Origin: Cranoglanis bouderius
Taxonomy: Eukaryota; Chordata; Actinopteri; Siluriformes; Cranoglanididae
Assembly (NCBI GenBank): GCA_023630585.1
Contig: CM042540.1
Coordinates: 17,638,574-17,702,573, forward strand
Length of the DNA: 64,000 nt
Direction: 5' to 3'
A program made the translations under genes and the position numbers. Below are positions 58,601 to 64,000 of the stretch, piece after piece (the stretch's first letter is position 1; each line of letters starts with the position of its first letter). The notes beneath the pieces were generated by a model. It saw only the letters and a list, made by a program, of their open reading frames with translations. It was not told the origin of the DNA and did not search any database.

Positions 58601-60953
58601 GGTCCAGCAAGTAGTTATATGGGCAAAAAACAATGCAAGCATCCTGCATGAGCTCCCGGGCTGCATAGTAGGCACAGGAGCGCAGCTTACTGCCCAGAGT
58701 GACCAGCTCTTCTATGTCCCAGGCCTGGTGCAGCCCATGTACCCACTGCAAAGTGCTCTGCTCCCGCATCTTATGCACATTGTGGTAGAATCGGCATAAC
58801 TGCCCCTGTAATACAGACAAATACAATGGCAGGTCACTATTCATCCCTAACATTAGACAGTGTATCCTCACTATGCCATTAACAAATTAGCTGTTCATCG
58901 TTTTCAACAGTGACAGCACTGTCACCACTAAGGCACATATCTGTTTCATATTTAGAGCAGGTGTCTTTCTGCCGGACCGTTAAAAGGGGCATCTGTTCAT
59001 TGTGCGGGGACTCACTGGAGCCTGCAGTGGCCTGATGAGAGGCTGACAGCAATTTCATCTGTATTATAGTCAGGGAGATTATCCCACAGAGGGAGCATGG
59101 GATTAACACTGCCTGGGCAGGGCCATTTCACTGCAACAGTCATTTGCCTCTTATGACGGTGATGATAACTGAGATGTGTGACCTTACGGCAAATGCTTCA
59201 GAGGAGAATAAAAGAAAGGAGTGGGGATGCAGGCCTGACTGGAAATGACACAGGAGACTGTGCTAGTGGCTTATACACTCCTAAGCAAAGTCATCATCCA
59301 TGCCATGGCCTTTTACATGCACGGACGCAACAAGGTCGGCAGCTGAGCAATAGGTGCTTATGACCCGAGCTGCCTGGCGGCGAGGAGGATGATAAAAAGT
59401 CTCTTGTTAAAACAGACTGCATCTGAAGCATTTGACAAGTGTGCATTAACAAAAAGCTGTGAATGAGTGATTAGGGGCATTATCACCCACAACTGGTCCC
59501 CACAGCTCCAGTGACAAGGATTTCATTCACATATCCTTAAAGAGTAGGATTATGTTACAGTGGATATATTCTGAAGGCTACTAATCATCTTCCCATTACA
59601 GCAACGTCAAAGTGTAAAGAAGCCTCACCAAACTAGTGAACACTGACTATCTAGCCTGAAGGCCATGACAAGAAGCAGGAAGCAAGTGCTTTCTTTACAA
59701 AGCAGAAGTGAGGTCAGATTGAGTTCAGAAGATTCAATCTGGAGGTCCTATGGTATAATAATTCATTATATGGTGACCACTGCTTGAGTCTAACCTCAGA
59801 TGCTGAGCAAATCAGCGATCCTTACCTGTACTTATGTGATGCATCAGAATAGTATTTAAACGGTGTAAGGTTTTGGGCAAACACAGGTGACCAGAACAGC
59901 TTCAGTGAGCCTTGGCATAGATTTTACAAGTCTCTGTTACTATAATGGGATGATGAACACCAATTTTCCCAAAATATATTCCCTCAGTAGGTTTTTTTTT
60001 TTTTACTATGTTGGAGGAGAGCACTCTCTAACATATAGCTTCAAAATCTCCCATAGTTGTTAAACTGGAATTAGATCTAGTGACTGTGAAGGCCATAGCA
60101 TATGATTTACATCATTTTTATACTCATCAAACTAATCAGTGAGGCCTCATGCCCTGTGAATGGGGACATTGTTATCCATGAAGTGACCACTCCCATCAGA
60201 ATAAAAATGTCATCATAGGATAAAGGTGAACAGCCAGAATAACTTTATTGATTTGCAATGACGTTCCTCTCTAAGGGCATAAGTGGACCCAAACAACGCC
60301 AGCAAAAAACCACCTACAGCATGACAGAGCCACCAGGTTTTCTTTGCCACCCATCTTCATAAAAAAGTTATAATAAACTAATGCACATGCAGATCAACAC
60401 ATCTAGAAAGATGAATTCCTCACTGGCTGCTGAATCTATTTTTGCTATTACTAACTTAGCTTAGAATACCTAATTTATAATAACAGAATTCATAGTTCAG
60501 AATTAACAAGAGCGTGTGAACCCAATGAGCTGAACAAACTCTGTCAATGAAGCCTTTCATCTCATTGAGGGCTCACGTGGTGACACATGAATAAAGACCC
60601 TGTGTTGAAAGCTGTAGTGGTGTCAGATGCTATGACTTGGGCATTGGGTGACTCACATTCTTGGCCTCGAGCAGCTCCTTGCAGCGTTCATTGCGGTTGG
60701 CGTGGGGTACCACTTCAGGGTGGACACACGTATGGTCTCGGCTGGACAGGATGGTCATGGGCACAGTGGAGTAGAGCGTCCGCTTCAGCTCATGTGCAAT
60801 TTGGGTGATCTGTTTATGCGTGCGTGTGCCAAAGAAAATTTTGGGGACAGCTTTCTTCCCATTGCCCTCCTTGTCTTTGTCCTTGACTTTTTCACCTCTC
60901 CTCTGCCCTTCTGTGAGGCTTGCACAAGCGCACAGGGAACAAGGTACAGGAGA
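27107..60953 (-). CDS. brip1: BRIP1/FANCJ Fe-S DNA helicase, spliced, 5' end outside window
   Basis: FANCJ is a superfamily 2, XPD-like 5'-to-3' DNA helicase. In the nucleus it acts with BRCA1 in interstrand-crosslink repair, in homologous recombination and in unwinding G-quadruplexes. Eighteen exons are placed here: 60657-60953, 58584-58805, 56538-56737, 55963-56095, 55673-55827, 54344-54512, 54025-54165, 53164-53325, 42403-42562, 42165-42286, 36640-36752, 36258-36340, 35606-35863, 32550-33362, 29865-30395, 29473-29616, 27762-27962 and 27107-27369. All introns are GT-AG and all phases agree, giving 1388 residues plus a stop. Four Fe-S cysteines, DEAH, and motifs III, IV, V and VI are visible. 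About 200 N-terminal residues with the Walker A motif are upstream of the window. The first 13 exons match FANCJ closely, exon 14 matches in part, and the last four rest on splice phase and open frame. Confidence 0.96.
27762..27962 (-). CDS. brip1: BRIP1 exon 17, cysteine-rich tail
   Basis: Strong acceptor (TTTTTGTCTCCTTAG before 27962) and good donor GTGAGC below 27762. It is 201 bases long, phase 1 on both sides, with 66 whole codons. It encodes VVQSALCKQVEVSELVESLE, a CPCG motif, and a hydrophobic LLMVQNSLALQTLRC segment. The splice signals are the best of the four tail exons. I recognise no named domain. Confidence 0.72.
28210..28655 (+). mobile_element. Fossil Tc1-like element in a BRIP1 intron
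   Basis: Begins TACAGTGCTATGAAAAAGTA, a known Tc1-type terminus. Broken coding blocks follow: a helix-turn-helix-to-catalytic join, NVLWIDELKVELFG with the first Asp, and an AKHGGG block. The 3' half and right terminus are missing; it runs into an opposed fossil at about 28655. Confidence 0.8.
28656..29330 (-). mobile_element. Fossil Tc1-like element, minus strand, in a BRIP1 intron
   Basis: On the minus strand the sequence follows a Tc1-type transposase from its start (near 29280) through a GRPRK-like basic block to a SWACMAA-like block near 28700, with many stops and frameshifts. It is a different subfamily from the fossil it abuts. No intact termini were found. Confidence 0.7.
29473..29616 (-). 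CDS. brip1: BRIP1 exon 16, start of cysteine-rich tail
   Basis: Acceptor TTTAATCTAG before 29616, and donor CTCAAG|GTCAGT. It is 144 bases long and phase 1 on both sides. It encodes SPCMKGLHCGFCQTELLPF, whose CxxC pair resembles one half of a zinc-binding site. A competing acceptor at TTTCATTTCCAG inside the exon has a better tract, but using it would break the phase with exon 15. Confidence 0.65.
29865..30395 (-). CDS. brip1: BRIP1 exon 15, basic and Ser/Thr-rich linker
   Basis: It is 531 bases long, phase 1 on both sides, open throughout. The acceptor is GTTTGGTAG and the donor CAGAAAG|GTAGGA is moderate; an alternative CAG|GTGTTT donor 12 bases upstream keeps the same phase. The 177 codons are rich in Ser, Thr, Lys and Arg (for example TALTVRRTTRRAATKRLSYA), with no catalytic domain. 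This is consistent with a disordered C-terminal region of FANCJ that could carry regulatory phosphosites. Confidence 0.68.
30396..32366. other. BRIP1 intron sequence, no repeat recognised
   Basis: This intron separates exon 14 from exon 15. It has normal complexity, with a stretch around 31040-31460 that looks unusually well organised and free of repeats. No exon was found in it. Confidence 0.6.
32367..32436. repeat. (TA)n then (CATA)n/(CA)n microsatellite
   Basis: This lies just beyond the AATAAA of the short BRIP1 3' end. Confidence 0.97.
32454..32459 (-). terminator. Polyadenylation signal AATAAA, short BRIP1 transcript
   Basis: AATAAA on the minus strand about 25 bases past the TGA at 32485-32487. 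It would serve a transcript that reads through the exon 14 donor. Confidence 0.55.
32485..33362 (-). CDS. brip1: BRIP1 exon 14 extended, alternative terminal exon
   Basis: If the donor at 32549 is not used, the frame continues for about 20 more residues (ending VIAIDD) to TGA at 32485-32487. This gives a protein ending in the same region as mammalian FANCJ. A nearby AATAAA supports its use. Which form dominates cannot be read from the sequence. Confidence 0.55.
32550..33362 (-). CDS. brip1: BRIP1 exon 14, C-terminal regulatory region
   Basis: Strong acceptor (TTTATTTTTGGTTAG) and donor GAAGCAG|GTAAAC. It is 813 bases long and phase 1 on both sides. It is identified by EDQSIFYTPELF (32944-32979), which corresponds to the conserved SIYFTPEL block near the end of human FANCJ. 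A TPIF tetrapeptide (33223-33234) lies where human FANCJ has its SPTF BRCA1-BRCT site. The rest is acidic and Ser/Thr/Pro-rich, as expected for the poorly conserved C-terminus. Confidence 0.88.
33713..33858. repeat. (CA)n, (TA)n and T-run compound microsatellite
   Basis: CA repeats, then about 65 bases of TA, then an 18-base T run. Intronic in BRIP1. Confidence 0.97.
34596..35129. mobile_element. Non-autonomous Tc1-type element in BRIP1 intron
   Basis: The left end TACAGTACTGTGCAAAAG and the complementary right end TACAGTACTGTGCAAATG bound 534 bases. Remnants inside (for example the CAATATTTGGTGACA block) match the subterminal region of a Tc1 family rather than a transposase. The TA target is present at both sides. 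The fragment at 8515 shares this terminus. Confidence 0.88.
35606..35863 (-). CDS. brip1: BRIP1 exon 13, end of helicase core
   Basis: It is 258 bases, phase 1 on both sides, acceptor CTCAACCTAG and donor AAGCAG|GTACAT. It starts with LSKWVRQLVKHHDSFTSAM, matching the family segment directly after helicase domain 2 (GLSKWVRQ). It continues into a Gln/Ser-rich linker. Confidence 0.95.
36258..36340 (-). CDS. brip1: BRIP1 exon 12, helicase motif VI end
   Basis: An 83-base exon encoding CIRHRNDWGALILVDDRFRA and following residues. Its first base completes the arginine of motif VI (QALGR|CIRHR), the ATP-sensing arginine-finger motif of the second RecA-like domain. The donor is CACAG|GTAAAC. Confidence 0.97.
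36640..36752 (-). CDS. brip1: BRIP1 exon 11, helicase motif VI start
   Basis: 113 bases, entering in phase 0 and leaving two bases. It encodes VELKMKYND, GLLPGGRWYEIQAYRALNQA and LGR, the first part of motif VI. Acceptor GGGTTACAG; donor GGGAAG|GTACGT. Confidence 0.97.
37070..37115 (+). mobile_element. SINE/LINE 3' tail fragment
   Basis: GGGCATCTGCTAAATGCTGT with AAATGTAA following resembles the shared 3' tail of many fish SINEs and L2-type LINEs. The body is not recognisable. Confidence 0.65.
37654..37741. repeat. (CA)n microsatellite with CG variants
   Basis: CA repeats interspersed with CACG and CATG units. Confidence 0.97.
39150..39629 (-). mobile_element. Truncated DNA transposon end
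   Basis: On the minus strand it begins TACAATCCCAATTAAAAAAA with AAGTTGGGACGC following. It then shows a second GTTGGGAC block, GCTGGAGGAACATTTTGCAA and CTGAGAGAGTCTCTCAGAAG-like leader sequence. These form the 5' part of a widespread fish and amphibian DNA transposon whose termini read TACAA-CCCCAATTCC. It stops near 39150 (a GATGATGAGATAC block) without a right end. The superfamily is not assigned. Confidence 0.75.
40290..40340. repeat. Common teleost repeat fragment
   Basis: The string TTCAATTTTATTTGTATAGC is the end of a repeat found throughout teleost genomes. Only this short piece is visible. Confidence 0.55.
42031..42091. repeat. (TA)n microsatellite
   Basis: About 61 bases, ending some 73 bases past the donor of BRIP1 exon 10. 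Confidence 0.97.
42165..42286 (-). CDS. brip1: BRIP1 exon 10, helicase motif V
   Basis: A 122-base exon. Two bases complete an Asp codon with exon 9, and it ends in phase 0. It encodes GALLIAVCRGKVSEGLDFTD and DNARAVVTIGIPFPNIKDLQ. GKVSEGLDF is motif V of the XPD-like helicases, which couples DNA binding and ATP hydrolysis. Acceptor CTTTACTCAG; donor CTGCAG|GTAACA. Confidence 0.98.
42403..42562 (-). CDS. brip1: BRIP1 exon 9, second RecA-like domain
   Basis: A 160-base exon encoding MLDKLRDRWMNTGLWEKLEE, AVIAEPRGG and SDFDELLQTYYNAI. It follows the motif IV exon. Acceptor GCCTGAATAG; donor CCCGAG|GTGGGA. The acceptor lies only about 70 bases from a long microsatellite. Confidence 0.97.
42634..42839. 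repeat. (ATCT)n/(CATA)n/(TA)n/(GT)n compound microsatellite
   Basis: About 205 bases in the BRIP1 intron, just upstream (in transcript sense) of the exon 9 acceptor. Confidence 0.97.
43580..45089 (-). mobile_element. Tc1-like transposon, DD35E type, copy 1
   Basis: The ends read TACAGCTGTGGCCAAAAGTT (left) and, as complement, TATAGCCGTGGCCAAAAGTT (right), each followed by TTGAGAATGACACAAATATT. The unit is 1510 bases in the 10.6 kb intron between exons 8 and 9, in the same orientation as BRIP1. A second copy lies at 50126-51695 in the opposite orientation. Confidence 0.94.
43756..44713 (-). pseudogene. Tc1-like transposase (DD35E), broken, copy 1
   Basis: ATG at 44713 opens MVTCKETRAAIIALHKKGFT. 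An in-frame gap of 19 codons relative to copy 2 removes part of the first helix-turn-helix. The first catalytic Asp is kept (VIFSDESPF). A 2-base deletion just after VKHPET shifts the frame, so the rest is read in another frame as MWGCFSAKG onward. The second Asp (FQYDGAPCHK) and Glu (NPIENLW) are intact, with 35 residues between them. It ends CKY and a stop at 43756. Confidence 0.94.
45090..45426. other. BRIP1 intron spacer
   Basis: I see nothing here beyond unique intron sequence. Confidence 0.5.
45427..45492. repeat. (CA)n microsatellite
   Basis: About 66 bases of pure CA repeat in a BRIP1 intron. Confidence 0.98.
45493..46534. other. BRIP1 intron spacer, repeat-free
   Basis: About 1 kb with no recognised transposon. 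The stretch 45600-45990 has balanced composition and homeodomain-type TAAT motifs. Confidence 0.5.
46535..46654. repeat. (TA)n with adjacent A13 and G13 runs
   Basis: A TA repeat to about 46610, then an A run (46629-46641) immediately followed by a G13 run (46642-46654). On the BRIP1 transcript strand the last part reads C13. Confidence 0.97.
46655..47954. other. BRIP1 intron spacer, nothing recognised
   Basis: No exon or defined repeat is supported. Confidence 0.5.
47955..48250 (+). pseudogene. Tc1/mariner-like transposase fossil, C-terminal part
   Basis: A broken translation shows MKHFYPDGSDLLQDDSVPSH in the second catalytic Asp region, then MQWPSQSPDLNPIENLWENL with the Glu. A stop and a small indel lie between them. 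It belongs to a subfamily not seen elsewhere in the window. No terminal repeats were found. Confidence 0.8.
48251..50125. other. BRIP1 intron spacer
   Basis: No transposon was recognised. The block 48780-49040 is repeat-free and of balanced composition. Confidence 0.5.
50126..51695 (+). mobile_element. Tc1-like transposon, DD35E type, copy 2
   Basis: The ends read TACAGCCGTGGCCAAAAGTT and, as complement, TACAGCTGTGGCCAAAAGTT. The unit is 1570 bases, antisense to BRIP1 and inverted with respect to copy 1 at 43580-45089. It keeps the helix-turn-helix segment that copy 1 has lost. Confidence 0.94.
50502..51517 (+). pseudogene. Tc1-like transposase (DD35E), broken, copy 2
   Basis: ATG at 50502; the N-terminal region is intact through TVRV. 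There a TGA at about 50804 replaces an expected CGA arginine codon, a likely CpG decay. A frameshift in the run near 50980 follows. The same 2-base deletion as in copy 1 occurs after KHPET (about 51060-51070). A TAA at about 51365 follows RRVD. The second catalytic Asp (FQPDGAPCHK) and the Glu remain. It ends CKY and TGA at 51517. Confidence 0.94.
51696..53163. other. BRIP1 intron spacer
   Basis: The 5' part of the 10.6 kb intron after exon 8. A purine-rich A/G tract lies at 52981-53015. Nothing else was recognised. Confidence 0.55.
53164..53325 (-). CDS. brip1: BRIP1 exon 8, helicase motif IV region
   Basis: 162 bases, phase 0 at both ends. It encodes VWVGTIGAGPHGHRLCATFQ, TFTFQDEVGALLLKVCQTV and VLCFLPSYK. 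The last block is motif IV, where the second RecA-like domain begins. Acceptor ATGTTTCAG; donor TACAAG|GTAAAG. Confidence 0.98.
54025..54165 (-). CDS. brip1: BRIP1 exon 7, helicase motif III
   Basis: 141 bases, phase 0 at both ends. It encodes SIVLTSGTLSPMTSFSSELG, the SAT-like motif III of this helicase class, which links ATP hydrolysis to unwinding, followed by FSIQLEASHVVSKSQ. Acceptor GTGCTGGCAG; donor TCTCAG|GTTAGT. Confidence 0.98.
54344..54512 (-). CDS. brip1: BRIP1 exon 6, Arch/linker region
   Basis: 169 bases encoding FADDYRVALQQSYVWTTQED, a strongly basic RPRRRRQTVR stretch and KLSFWCLNPAV. Its first base completes an Arg codon from exon 5. Acceptor ATGTGTGTAG; donor CTGTG|GTGAGT. 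Confidence 0.98.
54513..55672. other. BRIP1 intron, no repeat family recognised
   Basis: The 1.2 kb intron between exons 5 and 6. It has A-rich and T-rich runs at 55110-55138 and 55535-55575. Confidence 0.6.
55673..55827 (-). CDS. brip1: BRIP1 exon 5, Arch domain part
   Basis: 155 bases encoding KHFEAVLEKEERVGLVNGRE, VPTISSNTQTVLKSLFMVLG and FLFRQNC. It corresponds to the Arch-domain segment of XPD-like helicases. Acceptor TTGCTGAGCAG; donor CTGCAG|GTCATT. Confidence 0.98.
55963..56095 (-). CDS. brip1: BRIP1 exon 4, Arch domain part
   Basis: 133 bases. The first base completes an Asn codon, then WIQESSSTLQDRDYETAYKV and ITADTFPVLQ. It matches family positions after the DEAH domain. Acceptor GTGTGTGCAG; donor CTTCAG|GTATCC. 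Confidence 0.97.
56538..56737 (-). CDS. brip1: BRIP1 exon 3, DEAH box (motif II)
   Basis: 200 bases, entering in phase 0. It encodes MDINLKGQIVVLDEAHNIED and CARESASFTLNQAQLREARE. DEAH is the Walker B motif that binds magnesium and activates water for ATP hydrolysis. The donor CTCAA|GTACAT is weak but is the only one that keeps the phase and rebuilds the family's LLN/LIN junction. Acceptor CCTCTCCACAG. Confidence 0.98.
56897..58408 (-). mobile_element. Tc1-like transposon in BRIP1 intron
   Basis: Both ends carry TACAGGTGCATCTCAATAAA (right end as complement), and both repeats contain TTAGAATGTC-like and GAACCAAAGACTTAAACTAC-like blocks. The unit is 1512 bases between exons 2 and 3, in the same direction as BRIP1. 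Confidence 0.95.
57179..58143 (-). pseudogene. Tc1-like transposase (DD34E), broken
   Basis: ATG at 58143 starts MVSQFGSLGKPQTFIAKEAG and an almost intact DNA-binding half (122 codons). Frame loss near 57775, at the AKEKK-to-LLPSGP join, breaks the middle. The catalytic half (57224-57658) keeps the second Asp (FQQDLAPAHTAK) and the Glu (NPIENLW) with 34 residues between them. A TGA follows SMPH close to the end, after which frame-consistent codons continue to PTKY and TAA at 57179. Confidence 0.94.
58584..58805 (-). CDS. brip1: BRIP1 exon 2, Fe-S domain second half
   Basis: 222 bases, phase 0 at both ends. It encodes GQLCRFYHNVHKMREQ, WDIEELVTLG, LRSCAYYAARELMQDACIVF and CPYNYLLDPLIRES. The Cys in QLCRFYH and the Cys in RSCAYYAARE are the third and fourth ligands of the 4Fe-4S cluster that separates strands. 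Acceptor CTGTATTACAG; donor GAGAGT|GTGAGT. Confidence 0.98.
58806..59874. other. BRIP1 intron sequence, nothing recognised
   Basis: Part of the 1.85 kb intron between exons 1 and 2 of this model. No exon or defined repeat was seen. Confidence 0.55.
59875..60365 (-). mobile_element. Fossil Tc1/mariner-like element, minus strand
   Basis: On the minus strand, diverged blocks follow the order of a Tc1/mariner-like transposase of the same subfamily as the fossil at 61230 (for example a GGACATTGTTATCC-like second-Asp region and a CTAGTGACTGTGAAGGCC-like PDL region). Many indels are present and no terminus can be found. Confidence 0.6.
60657..60953 (-). CDS. brip1: BRIP1 exon 1 (window numbering), motif Ia and Fe-S domain first half
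   Basis: 297 bases, phase 0 at both ends. It begins with a variable Cys/Lys-rich linker (SPVPCSLCACASL), then KIFFGTRTHKQITQIAHELK (motif Ia), VPMTILSSRDHTCVHPEV with the first Fe-S Cys, and NERCKELLEAKN with the second. Acceptor GTCCATAG; donor AAGAAT|GTGAGT. A stop lies just upstream in this frame, confirming an exon start. Earlier exons are not in the remaining 3 kb. Confidence 0.98.
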
Positions 60954-63900
60954 CTATGGACAAAGAAAGGAAAACAAATCAACCTCAAGTACAGTAATGA
61001 CTAAGACTACAGGAGCAAGGCTAGACATCATGTTCAATTAGATGAATAGGTTTTTAACGTATGTGAACATATAGATAAACAAAGTATACATAAAAGGGAA
61101 ACACTATAAGTCAGGATCAGATGACTCCAGCTGAGATGGAAAGTTTAGACCCCAGTACTGTTCATGATGCTGCTCCCTGACTGGATATTGTTAATTATAG
61201 CTTTCACACACAAGATCCTGCCAGCTAATGCCAAATCTTGAGGCAGATGGATAAGAACAAGTATCTGAGGCTACAATGGGCACAGGCTCACCAAAACTGG
61301 TCAGTTTTAGATTGGATAAACATCAGCTAGTATTATTCCAATCACCCAATATCCAGTTTCAGAGAGCACACCTGCTGGCAAATCCATGGCCTCAACCTGC
61401 TTTTGTCAACAGTTCAGGCTGCTGAAATGTGGTGGTGTAATGGGGTGGAGAATGTTTTCTTGGCACACATTGGCACCATAACACCAAATGAGCATCATTT
61501 GAATGCCACAGCCTATCTGAGTACTGTTGCTGACCACATGCATGGCCACAATTTACCCGTCTTCTAACGGCTACTTCCACCACGATAATGTGCCATGTCA
61601 CAAAGCACAAGTTGTCTCAAACTCGTTTCGTGAACATGACACTGAGCTCAGTGACCTCCCCAGGCATGTGATCTGAAACCAATAGAACATCTTTAGGTTG
61701 TGGGAGAACAAGAAATTTGCAGCATAATATATGTGTAGCTGACGAACCTGACAATCAGAATCTCAAATCTTCTCAAATATATCCAAAATCTTGTGGAATC
61801 CATAACACTAAGAATTGAAGCTGTTCTGGGAGCAGGGGTAGGGGGGTGGTGGGATTGGTCCCACTCAGTATTGAGTAGTATATGATACTACTAATTTGTA
61901 AGGAAATTGGCATGCAAGTTTTTCCACACATCCTGGATAACCTACAATGTTTCTTATGGAAACTAAAAACTCCTGAAGTCTAAAATCAAATATATAACTA
62001 GTTTAATGCAGAGTGTTGCTCTACTCTATCTATACAGCTGCAGACCACTTATATGATATTCACCATGAGGAAGGAATGTGAATGATCTGAACTTGTACTG
62101 GTGAGGCATTTCAGAGTACTTTGGATTTGATTTTATTAAGGGGTTACTGAATACCTAAAACATGAACTCCTACACGTTACCATTGTTGTATTCTCCAAGA
62201 GTAATAAGATCAAGGCTTATCAACAAACACTGCATGTTACACCTTAATATTTAATAAGCTCTCTCTTAGCCCCTGCTCCAGTGGAGGAGTCACTTTTTGG
62301 TCAGCCACGCTGCTTCTCAAACCTTGTCTTCCATTAAATATTACAACATACTAGACGGAGAGGATAGGGTGGGATAAAGCCCAGCTCCGATGCACAGACT
62401 AAAAAGAAGAAAATGCCTGGATGCAGATAATGTTACAACAGAGTTGGAGGAGTTTCACACCAGCGCTCCACTTGTCTCAGTTCCTTGGATCAGCTTACCT
62501 GCTGCTGCCACATTCAATAGCCCAGTCCAAGTACCCTGCCTCCTATGCTGTATAATTACTTATTCATCGAATGATGGAGGGAGGGCTGCTTGTCAATGGT
62601 AGGCCTTGTCAGAGGCAGCGCAGGAAACAGCTGACACAAGAGTATCCGTTACACGAACCCTGCCACAGTTTCGGCCCCTCTCGCCACCGGGCAGCAAAGA
62701 AACACCCCTGGTATGCAGATAACAGCCTCTGTTGGCTGGACCTGCCGCCATGGACACATTCAAGCTGCATTCTTTCACCACGGGGGCCCTGATATCATCT
62801 CGGCGCTCTCCCTCGGCTCAATCCAGTCCTTGCTATCAAACACTGCCCAGCCTTGTGCGGGAGCGTCAACCTTAGCATGTCGTTTCAGCTGGGGTCATCT
62901 GGGGGCAAGACAAACTGAACAGCTCACTGCTCTACAGCATAAAGCAGCATATGGAAGAGAGTTTGATGCATCATAGATGGTTTCTTTTAAGCCTGAAACG
63001 TTCTCAGGCACACAGCTAGATAATGCATATCCTATTTACCAAATTAAATAAAAACTGCAGGAAAAACATTCTTTTCAAGGAAGTACTTCTGTTGGAAAAA
63101 AATAAAATGATAATAAAGCAAACACATTACAACCTAAAGAGATAATACCATCGATCATCTAAACATATATTTGTTCGGACTAATTCAAAATGCAAACTGT
63201 GTGCTTCACAGTTTCCAATATGACTTCAAATGCATATTATTATAAAGAAAAGACTTAAAAGATTCTAAAGAATCAGACTTAAAGAAAGGTGTTTGGGCTG
63301 ATGATGATAATGGGCTTGTTCAGCCAAACAGTACATTCACTGTGTTTTTCTAGAGAGGTGAAGGCGAGCCCTATGTCCTGTTAGAGCTCTGTGATTGAGA
63401 TCCTAAAGTAGATTGTCCTCACCCCACAATGACTCTGTGATGGAATGTGCAGGCCTGCATTTCAACAGGTGAGCTCTGAGAGCATGACACTCAAGTCCCC
63501 GTCCCCCCCCCGCCTTCAAAAACTCCTTCAGTAAAGGACATTGAAAAGAAAAGACAGCGAGTGAGAAAAACAGCTTTCATAAAAAGTCTTCACGGGTCTT
63601 CACTCCCCCATCACGGCTGCCCCTGGAGCCCTTAAAGCTCCCCCCAGCCAGCCAATCTCTAGAGACACAAAGCACCTGTTTATCCCTTGAGCGCAGTAAC
63701 CAGCAGGTGAACCCCATTCAATATTTATCCCAGGCTTTCACAGTTCACTGCCAAGCAAGGCAAACCTCTTAATTAAACTGGAGCTTGCTTCAAAGGGCCC
63801 ATTGAAGATGTCAGTCAGCACTGGCAGGGGCTACGCACGATGTCAGATGAGGAATGGAAACCCAAAGAAAACCCCACCCCCTTTAACCCCCCCCCCCCCC

Positions 63901-64000
63901 CCACACCCACCAGGGCTAGGCCTCCGCCTTCCATAACAGTCCACCAATCTCTACGAAAGTCTAACACAAGTCACTCATTTCCTCATTCTAACTACTGTAC
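60954..64000. other. BRIP1 5' intron sequence to the end of the window
   Basis: I searched the minus strand for the Walker A block and the N-terminal exons of FANCJ and found none. Contents are a transposase fossil (61230-61710), a C16 run at 63887-63902 (G16 in the transcript sense) and otherwise unique sequence. The region 63560-63860 is repeat-free and GC-balanced. Confidence 0.6.
61230..61710 (+). mobile_element. Fossil Tc1/mariner-like transposase
   Basis: Broken blocks read LRLQWAQAHQNWSVLDWI, then HIGTITPNEHHLNATAYLST and VADHMHGHN, and finally NVPCHKAQVVSN-like and EPIEHL-like stretches. This is the layout of a Tc1/mariner catalytic domain related to the copy at 11356. Stops and indels are frequent, and no termini are recognised. 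Confidence 0.78.

Noticed and set aside
60954..64000. Search for BRIP1 N-terminal exons with Walker A
   Set aside because: No sequence resembling the SPTGSGKS block or its neighbours was seen on the minus strand; these exons must be beyond the window.

Overview
This window is vertebrate nuclear DNA, almost certainly from a ray-finned fish. The reasons are one large intron-rich vertebrate gene, many decayed Tc1/mariner transposons of types common in teleosts, a degenerate tRNA-derived SINE of the V-SINE/Mermaid type, and very long (TA)n and (CA)n microsatellites. A catfish-like or other otophysan fish would fit, but that is a guess from repeat style only.

The only protein-coding gene I can support is BRIP1 (FANCJ/BACH1), a 5'-to-3' iron-sulfur DNA helicase of the Fanconi anaemia and BRCA1 pathway. 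It lies on the minus strand from 60953 down to 27107. I placed 18 exons by homology to the FANCJ family. Every junction is GT-AG and every reading phase agrees; the exons sum to 4167 bases, or 1388 codons plus a stop. The Fe-S cysteines, the DEAH box and motifs III to VI are all present. The first part of the protein (about 200 residues, including the Walker A lysine) is not in the window and must lie beyond 64000.

The 3' end is unusual. The exon that matches the C-terminus of mammalian FANCJ (32550-33362) contains an in-phase strong donor. It can splice into four more exons (30395 down to 27107) that encode a serine/lysine-rich stretch followed by a cysteine-rich tail, with a polyadenylation signal 50 bases past the stop. 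If that donor is skipped, the same exon runs to a stop at 32485 with its own AATAAA. Two protein ends are therefore predicted.

The left 27 kb (1-27000), downstream of BRIP1, holds no gene I recognise. It contains Tc1-like copies (6522-8090, 8650-10241, 11356-12135, 18169-19561, 25231-26813), short non-autonomous elements (1739-2102, 24190-24554), a hAT-like end, a SINE and microsatellites. In mammals TBX4 is the neighbour on this side of BRIP1, so this may be intergenic regulatory territory; that is inference.

The BRIP1 introns hold more transposons. Two copies of one DD35E Tc1-like family lie in opposite orientation in the same intron (43580-45089 and 50126-51695), another Tc1-like copy is at 56897-58408, and there are several older fossils. 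All transposases seen are broken by stops, frameshifts or loss of catalytic residues.
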